From Aselliscus stoliczkanus (Eukaryota > Chordata > Mammalia > Chiroptera > Hipposideridae): a DNA stretch of 64,000 nucleotides. Of this stretch, positions 56,350-64,000 are shown piece by piece. The translations under genes were made by a program, and so were the position numbers. The stretch spans positions 80,562,852 through 80,626,851 of the forward strand of contig CM066736.1 of the NCBI GenBank assembly GCA_033961575.1, in the 5' to 3' direction. The notes under the pieces were generated by a model that saw only the letters and a program-made list of their open reading frames with translations, was not told the DNA's origin and ran no database searches. Position 1 is the first letter of the stretch. Each line of letters opens with the position of its first letter.

Positions 56350-57305
56350 GACAACCTTTTAATTAATATTTATTCTATAGGATAAAGTGCAGGACCTTCA
56401 CAAATTGCCTCCCTGTCCAGAATTTTCTGCCATTATTAATCTTTACACATATTTCCAAGTTATAGAGAACGATCATAGTTCCCATTAATCATATCATTGG
56501 ATAACTTGATGTTTCTGTTCATGCTGATTGATCTGCCTATAATTCATACCTTTATGACAGACTTTATTGCAATTGCCTATTTGTGTGTGTGTGTGTGTGT
56601 TTAAATTTTGACTGACTTGAGAAAAGCAAATAATACTCCCTTAATAAATGCACATTAAATTAAAAACAAACAAACAAACTGCTAATCTTTGGCTGGGGGT
56701 GGGAATTGATAGGCCAAGATAAGCCCAAAAAATTCCAGTTAGTATTTTATAAACTGAATCTTGACATGTGTAGTAGCAGGTTGAAAGAATATTCATTGCA
56801 AATCATGTTCAATCAGATAATATGTGATTATTGTTAAATGCATGACATTATAATAATTCAGCACTTTTGGGTGATTAATATTTTAATGGTGTGTCAGATA
56901 CATGCAGCGATATAAATAAAGAACATGAATTGTTACATGAATGCAGGAATGAGTAGATAAGTTTCTTGAATAAGCATCTTACAGAGAAGGCTGGGCATAA
57001 AAAGCACACCAAGAGATGGAAGATTGGACAGAAATAACGTAGGAAAATAATTAGACAAAAATAAAGTAGCTTCAAAAGAATAAAATGTCAGAGGAGATTG
57101 AATTTCCAATTTCTCATGTAAAATAATACAGAGGATGTATTATGGACTGTTCTTGGGGATCTTTTAATTAAAATACCAGCAGAAGTTTTCATGGTAGCGT
57201 TTCATCTCTTGAAATAGATCTATTTAAATGGATGCCATATTATTTGGGACTATTTTGATTACTTATAATAAAAAACAATTCTAGCTTCATTTAATGATCT
57301 ATCTT
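56350..57305. other. No recognised feature
   Basis: Unassigned sequence with a short (TG)n at 56583-56600 and an (AAAC)n-like run at 56662-56680. No gene. Confidence 0.4.
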
Positions 57306-57307
57306 CT

Positions 57308-57330
57308 TGAAAGAAAGAAAGAAAGAATGA

Positions 57331-57370
<40 letters not shown>

Positions 57371-57382
57371 AAAAAAAAAAAA
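57308..57382. repeat. (GAAA)n microsatellite with poly(A) end
   Basis: About 15 AAAG units with one AATG interruption, ending in a run of A. Purine-only strand. Confidence 0.96.
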
Positions 57383-57689
57383 CAGAAAAGGAACAGCCAG
57401 ACCTAGGACGGAATCTCTTAATTTCAGATTCAGATTTATTAGTGAGAGCCTATTTGGCTAACATAAACCTGATGTCCAGTTGCATTCATTTAGCTGGACC
57501 AGTGAGATTCAATGATGTTTTTAGAACATTTCTTCCAAGAACACATGGTTGTCAACATGAAGTTTGAGGTGGGTACTTACTATTCACAGAAAAATGTAGA
57601 AGGAAGAAATTCCAATTGATATTCACTGCTTAACCCAGAAATAGGCATGAAAAAACCCCAGATAATTTCTCTTGGATTGCTGTTTTGTA

Positions 57690-58255
57690 AATGTTCGTGT
57701 GTCTATTCATTAATTTATTCATGCATCCACCCAACCATCTAGTCATTTACTCATTTACTCTCAAACTAGGTTTGATGGCTGACACTGTCATGAATGCTAT
57801 CTGTAATTATTAAGACATAGCCCGGTCATTTAGAAGCTTTCAGACTGGAAGAGGGTATAGTCATTTTGATACAAATTAGAAAGCGCTATAATGATTTCTT
57901 GGTATATGGCTTAGAGCTGTGGGAGCCCAAAGGAAATTTATTAACTTTGATCAGTAACGTCTATATAGGGGTAATTTCAGCCAAGTCTTAATGATACATA
58001 GGAGTTTCAAAGAGAAGGGAGGGGAAAAATAACATGCAAAGCTTATAAAGAAAACAAAGTGCTTGATGAGTTTAGGAAATGGAGAAAAACTAAGGATAAT
58101 GAGTTTGAAGGTGTGGTAGGAGACAAAGTTGAGTTGGTTCCTAATTATGCAGGCCTTAGTGTAACATGTTAAGAACTTGGAATTTATCAAAAATTTAAAA
58201 AGTGTTTAAGAAGGGGAGAAACTTGATTAGTGCTTAGAAAGAAGACTCTAATAAT
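57690..58255 (-). repeat. L2 LINE 3' region, antisense (diverged)
   Basis: Reversed L2 order: TGGCTGACACTGTCATGAATG, TTAGAAGCTTTCAGACTGGAAGAGG, TTTCAGCCAAGTCTTAATGATACATAGGAG (pieces), CTAATTATGCAGGCCTTAG, TTAAGAACTTGGAATTTATC. Ancient and coding-dead. Confidence 0.55.
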
Positions 58256-58695
58256 GATGAGAGTGAATTGGTAGTGTGATGAAATGAAAGCAGAAAACAG
58301 GTGGCTTTTAGAAAAGCTTAGATAACAGATATAAGTGTCCAGGTTAAAGAAATTGTAGTATTTAATTTTTTCTAGTAATTAGGTTTTTCACCTCAAAAAA
58401 GAAAAAGACAACGAGCTCTGACTGATGAGGTGTTTCCTAATTAATTAATTGTTCTCTGAAAGATAATTAATTAAATAGTTGTAGATATCTTTGTAAAGGA
58501 TGTGGAACAACCAATTAAAATTTTCATTGTGGCCTTTCAAAATTAATTAACCATTAAATGCCACAGACTAACCTGTATCACTGATATTTATGTATAAGAG
58601 GGACAAATAATGTTTGAATTTGGATGAATCATAGTATCTAGTCTATATGCATATCCCATAAAGAAAACAAAAGGCAATCTGAGATATACTACAGA
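58256..58695. other. AT-rich stretch with clustered TAATTA motifs
   Basis: No gene. Between 58437 and 58555 there are repeated TAATTA / TTAATTAA motifs (for example CTAATTAATTAATTG, GATAATTAATTAAATAG, AATTAATTAACC) and one CCAATTAAA. These are generic homeodomain-type binding motifs. Function is unproven. Confidence 0.4.
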
Positions 58696-58696
58696 C

Positions 58697-58937
58697 CAGT
58701 ACTATTTGATAAACATGTTGGTGGGGATCAAATGTTCTGTGTAGTTGCTATCTGATATGGCCACGTCTAACCATAATAGGCTGTTCAGTATGTAATTGAA
58801 ATGTACCTGATACAACTAAGGAATGGAATTTTTAATATTTACATTTTTATTTAATAGTAATTAATTTAAATACAAATTTAAATAATCGCATGTAGCTAGT
58901 GGCTACCCTATTGGAGATTCAGTTGGACAATGCTGCA
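58697..58937 (-). repeat. Old DNA-transposon fossil (hAT-like MER type)
   Basis: Same family as 14318-14430: AACTAAGGAATGGAATTTTTAAT, TTTAAATAATCGCATGTAGC, TAGTGGCTACCCTATTGGA, GGACAATGCTGCAATG. The nominal strand is uncertain. Family not named. Confidence 0.55.
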
Positions 58938-58939
58938 AT

Positions 58940-59395
58940 GTACTCATGTAGCTATGAAGACAGCAGTAAGAAGCAGCCGAGGAAGAGTAGGGTGGAGACA
59001 GGATGGAATTTTATTCTCAACATAGCTGCTTAATGAGTTGTGACACCTTAGATACACCAGTTCACACATTGACTTTGGTGTCCTTAGATGTACTATGAAG
59101 AGATTGGCTGTTTAAGCATCATGTTTCTATTGAAAGAGAAGTGATTCGTTACAGTTCAACTAAATCAGATAGCATTGAAGAAAATGGCTTATTTTCCTTA
59201 CTGTTTTATCAATTCTTATGAAACTGCTCTATTCTTATTATAAAATTATTCTAGGTATGAATTAGATATGAAACTCAAGGATGTATATTTTGGGTAGGCT
59301 TAAAACAGGAAGGCAAAATTGTACATTTGGTGAAAACTGTTTCTTTTCAAATTAGTAATTTATATATACCTTATTTTGAAATTGGTCTTTATTGC
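58940..59395. other. No recognised feature
   Basis: Unassigned AT-rich sequence. Confidence 0.4.
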
Positions 59396-59397
59396 CT

Positions 59398-60231
59398 TTA
59401 TTTTAGATAGGCACCCTCCAAGATGGCTTCCAATGATCTCCAATTTCTGCAAGTCACATCCTTGTTGTGTGTCCTTCCACATGGTAGTAGGACTGGTCTA
59501 TGTCAGGGGTTGGCAAACTTTTGAGATGGAGGAGCCACCAGGAGTTGGCAAAACTGCGGCTCGCGAGCCACATGCAGCTGTTTGGGCATGTACATGTGGC
59601 TCTGAAGTAAAATTGAAAATGAAATAAAACTATCATAGTTCCATTTATAATATTACTTTAAATTTTCCTTATTTGTAAAAATATATTTATGGCTCTCGAA
59701 TAATTTTTGAATCATTGTGAGGGACAGGATTGGCTCTTCCAGGGGTCAGCAAACTTTTGAGATGGAACGTACCCAAAGAGCCACATGTGGCTCATGAGCC
59801 TCAGTTTGCCGACCCCTGGTCTATGTGAATATAGCAGAAGTGATGAAAAGCCACTTCTGAGATTAGGATATAAAAGACTGAGGCTTCCTTTCCTCCATCT
59901 TGGGCTCTTTCTTTTTTATTCTTAGTCCTATGGAAAGGACCATATGGTGAGAAACAGGCATCCAGCCTTCAGCTTCTAAGAAAGGGAGAACTCCAGGTAA
60001 CACACATGTGAATGAGTCTTCTTGCAAGTGACTGCTCCAACCTCAGGCCAAGCTACAAATGATGCAGATTCGTTGTAACTTTATTAGACACCTTGAGCCA
60101 GAATCACTCAACTAAGCTGTTCCCAAATTTTTGATACACAGAAACCATGAGTTAATAAGTGTCTATTGTTTTGAACCACTAAGTTTGGGGGTAAGTTGTT
60201 TTACAGTCATAAATATATTGCTAATACACCT
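59398..60231 (+). mobile_element. MLT1-type MaLR LTR, sense, split by a hAT element
   Basis: Consensus blocks in order: CACCCTCCAAGATGGCTTCC, AATGATCTCCAATTTCTGC, then after the hAT insertion AGATTAGGATATAAAAGACTG (with TATAAAA), CCCTATGGAAAGGACCATATGG, CTTGAGCCAGAATCACTCAAC, TAAGCTGTTCCCAAATTTTTG, TTTTGAACCACTAAGTTTGG, TATTGCTAATACA at the end. Removing the hAT and one duplication copy restores about 510 bp of LTR. No internal retroviral sequence. Confidence 0.85.
59504..59818. mobile_element. Non-autonomous hAT transposon (315 bp) with 8-bp target duplication
   Basis: Ends CAGGGGTTGGCAAAC (left) and CAGGGGTCGGCAAAC (right, reversed). The perfect 8-bp duplication GTCTATGT lies at 59496-59503 and 59819-59826, as hAT transposases make. 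The interior has the GGCTC/GAGCC-rich tips (CTGCGGCTCGCGAGCCACATG) and an AT-rich middle. A second, nearly complete mini-element, CAGGGGTCAGCAAAC...GTTTGCCGACCCCTG, occupies 59740-59818. The 17-mer CAAACTTTTGAGATGGA occurs twice (59514-59530, 59750-59766). No transposase. Confidence 0.93.
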
Positions 60232-60234
60232 TTC

Positions 60235-60650
60235 TTACTATTTTCATTCTTTATTAATCTTTCATGAGCACTACTGATCATACTAAACTATGTGTAATCC
60301 CCAAATATTTTCCATTCTTTTAGAAATTCATATTTTCTCAAATATTCTTTTGGCATGACCATATTTCTTTTTTTCAAATATCTGATGCATATTCTCTCTT
60401 TCGAGCTTAACTGATGCCCATGTTTGAGAATTCCATGAGCTCACTAATCTGAATTACATACCCATTGTCATTCATATTTTCATAGAACTAGGTGCCTGTA
60501 TCTTAGCACTAACCACACTGCTGGGTTTATAGTTTTTTTTACAAAATAAAAATGCCATATTCTTCAATCTATGTGTGTAACACTCCCTTCACACCTCCAG
60601 ACATACTATCCTAAGGAAACTTTAACAAAGAATTATCCTGTAGAAAAAAA
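60235..60650. other. No recognised feature
   Basis: Unassigned AT-rich sequence. Confidence 0.4.
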
Positions 60651-60654
60651 AAAA

Positions 60655-60935
60655 TCAACTCAGAAATAGAAAGAATAGAAAGTGGTTGCCAGGGGCTAGA
60701 AGGTGGGGGAAATAGGGAAAGTTTCTTTAAAGACTACAAACTTTCAGTTATAAGATGAATATATTCCAAAGATTTAATGTAAAGCATAATGATTAGAGTT
60801 GATAACACTGTATTGTATAGTAAAAAATTGCTAAGAAAATAGAATTTAAATGTTCTCTTCCCCCAAAATGATAAATATATGAGGTGATGATGTGTTAATT
60901 AACTAGATGGAGGGATGGAGGAATCCCTTTAAAAT
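60655..60935 (+). mobile_element. L1 3'-end fragment, sense
   Basis: TGGTTGCCAGGGGCTAGAAGG, TATAAGATGAATATATTCCAAAG, TGATAACACTGTATTGTATAG and ATGATAAATATATGAGGTGATG are 3' UTR blocks of older L1s, related to 15.95-16.2 kb. Confidence 0.78.
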
Positions 60936-60942
60936 GTGTGTA

Positions 60943-61418
60943 TGTGTGATCAAAAAATATGGTCAATGTTTAAATTTAAAAAAAAATATTACATGCACAT
61001 TGCTATTAAACCCTCTCAAAATACTCTCCCATCTGTTCTAACACACTTTACCCATCATTCTTGCCACTTTCTCAAGCAGTTCTCTTTTCGTAAGTGTCTT
61101 TAGGTGTGCTGTCATGGCTCCCTCAATGTCCTGAATCCATTCAAAATGTTTACTTTTCATGGACATTTTGACTTTGGGGAAGAGCCAGAAGTCTCATGAT
61201 GCCAGATCCGGTGAATAAGATGGATGAGGACACACTGTAATGTTTTTTATTTACAGAAACTGCCCTACCAGAAGCGATGTCTGACACAGAGCATTGTCAT
61301 GATGGAGGATAATGTGAAGACACTCACAAAAGAGGACTTCCAGAACTGCTTCAGAAAGCAGCAAAAATGATGTGTAATAATTTTTTTATTTAAACATTCA
61401 CTGTATCTTTTGATCAAA

Positions 61419-61423
<5 letters not shown>
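60943..61423. mobile_element. Foldback mariner built of two 3' ends
   Basis: The termini are inverted repeats: left TGATCAAAAAATATGGTCAATG, right (reversed) TGATCAAAAGATACAGTGAATG, both followed by a TTTAAA-type stretch. The left flank is TA (60941-60942). The left arm (to about 61310) encodes, on the minus strand, a mariner transposase C-terminus (LHHDNA, then LKTLTKRELLEKVARMMGKV). The right arm (about 61313-61380) encodes the same C-terminal region on the plus strand (VKTLTKEDFQNCFRKQQK). So both arms derive from the 3' end of the transposon. The family differs from the 11 kb mariner. Confidence 0.82.

Positions 61424-61499
<76 letters not shown>
61422..61499. repeat. Compound (GT)n-(GA)n microsatellite
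   Basis: About 20 GT units directly followed by about 18 GA units. It starts at the outer edge of the mariner terminal repeat, where the TA target would lie. Confidence 0.97.
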
Positions 61500-61501
<2 letters not shown>

Positions 61502-63045
61502 TTTATCACAATGTACATGTTAAATGTCTTACAATTTTATATGTCAATTATATCTCATAAAGCTGGAAGATGAAGACAAATTTTCCTCTGACTTTACCCT
61601 CAATTACAGATTTTGAGAAACTCAACATCTCTCTACAATTAGTTCAGAAAATTTTTATGGGTTGTCTGGACATAAATGTGTCTGCCTATCATTGACATCT
61701 CTTATTCTTTTAGCAACCATTGGTGAACTGCTTTCCTATTGCTCAGTACCAAATATTTTCAAAATGTGTTCCAACAGATTCAAACAATCCTTAATAGAAA
61801 AATTCTGCCCATTCCTGTTCTAACAAAATAGTTTCCTGTGTCCCTCATCTCCTCAAGACTTCAAAAATATAGATCGTTCCACTTAATATTCAAAGTCATA
61901 GAGAAGATGGACTGGAGGGAAAAATATAGCAAACATCAAACCATATTTCAGAGCTTCTCAAAGTGATCTGGCCAGGTAGGATAGCAGAGAAGTGTGAAAG
62001 CACATCTTTAAGCAAGAATTTAAGATATGCATGCTCTTTAACATATGTATCTTGTTTTAATGTACAAATAATTTTCTCAAAAATTTCTACCTTTGGATGA
62101 AATTGGGGCTTTAGAAACAGAAACAATTTTTATCATTCAATTTTGCAGTTTTTGCACAGTCACCAAAAAGCCATCTAAAAAATCTGTTTTCCCTTCAATA
62201 GCAAAACTTGCTTTTATTCTAAGTGTATCTTTTGATTCTCTATTCTGCAAGGATTGATTTTTTTTTTGATGAAACTTCTTGGGCTATTTTGCAAGTTTAT
62301 GTCTCTATACTTTACCTTGAGCCCTAATATATCAAAACCTGTATTATAATGTACAACCTGAAGCTTGCATCCAGAGATCAGAAATATTCAGATATAGTGC
62401 TTTTGAGAATTTCTGGATGAAGTGTCTAGTCACTGCTATTCCTAATACATGAAATGAAATAGAGCTCTGTATTAAAAAAATGAAAAAAACAAGTTATATT
62501 TGATAAAGTCCACCCTGGACAGAGCCTTACTCAGTTATTAGTATTAGTGACAGTGGATAAAGATACTCAGTAGATGTTCAAATAACACACAATGGGTTTA
62601 CATCATTTAGACTTGAATTCCCTATCCAAGAATGAAAATAATAAAGGTGAAAATATATAGGGTACCCTCTAAATTATATCATAAGGCTATCAGTCAGCTT
62701 TCAGTGGGAGTTGGTACACTGCCCATTATTTGAATACTCTCTGTGTGACTGACTTCTTTCACACAATATAAGTATATATTTCTCATTTGTAGAAGCTGGT
62801 TGGCATTCCATCATTCCCTGGCATATCTCATTGTTGCTATAACAATCTGATAATAATTTAATGGCACAGTATATTAGAGAGATATAGTGGCTACTCCCTG
62901 CTGAATGTTTCATAAGGGGTGCTTTCCTTCTAAAGGAGAATTGCTACAATATTAAGCTTCAGTAGAAAAAATGAGGATGATTTTTTAAATGAGGTTTTAG
63001 AGACTCCTGTCATTTCCTTAATATTGCTTATGGGAGGCAATTGGA
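61500..63045. other. No recognised feature
   Basis: About 1.5 kb of AT-rich unique sequence. Frames at 61896-62126 and 62701-62913 have no recognisable domain. Confidence 0.4.
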
Positions 63046-63049
63046 GTAT

Positions 63050-63190
63050 TGGTGGAAGGAGCCCTGGTTTTAGGGTCAGAAGATATAGGGTTGAAACGGG
63101 ACTGTGTCTCTTACAGTCTGTGTGATCTGACACATAATTGTAGGCTAATCCTAGTCTTTTACCAACCTTAATTTCCTATAGGTGAGAAGA
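63050..63190 (+). repeat. MIR SINE, sense
   Basis: GGAAGGAGCCCTGGTTTTAGGGTCAG, GTCTGTGTGATCTGACACATAAT, CTTAATTTCCTATAGGTGAG: the 5' and central MIR. Confidence 0.6.
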
Positions 63191-63219
63191 AATATATATT
63201 GGTAAGCAAGAAAAATATG

Positions 63220-63440
63220 GGTCCTTTCATTATGGAGATTATAGTCTAACAGGCAAGACAGAAAGAGAGCTAGCAGTTAACAATCTGATGTGTGTTGGGA
63301 ACAGGAAGGACAGAATGAAATGATGATGTTTAGCAGGGAGATTTAATATGTCAGGAAAGCGATCCCTGAGAAAGTGACAAGTAAGCTGAGTCCTATAGAT
63401 AAGCAATGCTAAGTAAATAAGGATAAGTAGAGGACAGATG
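63220..63440 (-). repeat. L2-like fragment, antisense
   Basis: TATGGAGATTATAGTCTAACAGGCAAGACAG, GATCCCTGAGAAAGTGACAAG, AAGCTGAGTCCTATAGATAAGC (pieces) follow the reversed L2 layout. Confidence 0.5.
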
Positions 63441-63444
63441 AGAA

Positions 63445-64000
63445 TAAAATAAGTCCCCACAGCCCTAGAAAAAAGATTAATTATTTTTATAGCGATGGAA
63501 ACAAGTAGCCAGCAGAAACATATTTTAAACTCTTTCTATCAATCAACAATGACATCTCATTTTGGAGAACATGTTCTTATAAGCTGATGAATCAAGGACA
63601 GTTCCTTACATTTAGTAGTCAGCCAATCAGGAACAAAAATACTCCTATAAAAGCTTTTCCAAGTGCCAACCAATCAAAAATACCGCCACCAAAGCATTGA
63701 AATATTTACAAATAGGTCCCTGAGAATGCAATCAACCACTTAGGTTCAATACAGGTCTCTGAAAATCCACCACGCCCTGAACTCTACACATTCCTGTTAC
63801 CCTGTATATCTTAGTGATCTGCTGTGCTCAGAGAAATATAACTGAGCAGCATAGGTTTCCCTTACTAGAGAAAGCAAAAATACAGTTTTCCCCCCAGATA
63901 TTGAATATTGGCATACCATCCTTTGTCAGAAGTGAGAGTGGCATATTTGAGGAAGTGGATAAAAATCCAGCAGAGCTTGACGGTAGCATATGTATGGGAA
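63445..64000. other. Unassigned; CCAAT and TATA-like cluster, possible LTR
   Basis: GCCAATCAGG (63624-63633), TATAAAAGC (63647-63655) and CCAACCAATCA (63667-63677) sit close together, as in gammaretrovirus-type LTR promoters. No TG...CA termini with duplication could be confirmed before the window ends. Confidence 0.35.

Noticed and set aside
57308..57382. Regular repeats that might suggest an array of spacers
   Set aside because: Simple tetranucleotide repeats without unique spacers. CRISPR arrays do not occur in vertebrate nuclear DNA.

Overview
This 64 kb window is AT-rich vertebrate nuclear DNA from a mammal, most probably a bat of the horseshoe / Old World leaf-nosed group (Rhinolophoidea). 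Mammalian origin is shown by L1, L2, MIR, MaLR (MLT1) and MER5A repeats. The bat assignment is an inference from recall. It rests on tRNA-derived SINEs with GGGCCGGC-type heads, one ending in an AATAAAATCTTT-type tail, and on several Tc1/mariner and hAT families that look recent. I find no host protein-coding exon, no structural RNA gene, no CpG island and no CRISPR or prokaryotic operon. The window reads as a gene desert or a large intron.

Layout. 0-9 kb: short L1 3' ends, one SINE (1441-1557), an internally deleted mariner (3484-4054) and a twin-primed L1 (5359-6400). 9-13 kb: a SINE with a 16-bp target duplication and a full-length but dead mariner (11227-12530). 14.7-19 kb: L1-dense, with an internally deleted sense L1 followed by an antisense L1 that carries a nested SINE. 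19-29 kb: L2/MIR background, a 937-bp solo LTR of class II (ERV2) type with a perfect 6-bp target duplication (20939-21875), a 5'-truncated SINE, a mariner MITE and an MLT1-like LTR. 29-36 kb: two more twin-primed L1s and an old antisense L1. 36-43 kb: MIR/L2, a composite two-unit SINE (38166-38671), MER5A, and an old L1 with a nested SINE. 43.8-49.1 kb: the major element, an antisense L1 of about 5.3 kb with recognisable ORF1 and ORF2 and only a few inactivating lesions. 49-64 kb: MIR/L2/L1 remnants, two about 80-bp palindromic mariner MITEs, MLT1 LTRs (one interrupted by a hAT element with an 8-bp target duplication), a foldback mariner and large compound microsatellites.

The only proteins recognisable are parasite proteins, all broken: L1 ORF1p (coiled coil, RNA-binding part) and ORF2p (endonuclease, reverse transcriptase, Cys-rich C-terminus), and mariner DD34D transposase. 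The L1 machinery would have mobilised the SINEs in trans; the poly(A)-like tails and 9-17 bp target duplications fit that. Full-length mariner copies would have mobilised the deleted and palindromic derivatives. The nesting order gives a relative chronology: MLT1, L2 and MIR oldest, then the older L1s, then the SINEs, MITEs and hAT.

I did not find an undescribed gene system. The more unusual observations are structural: a foldback mariner made of two 3' ends, a SINE lacking its 5' half yet flanked by a perfect target duplication, a two-unit SINE inserted as one piece, a hAT carrying a second mini-element at its right tip, three independent 5'-inverted L1s, and a few repeat-free stretches that may be non-coding regulatory DNA.
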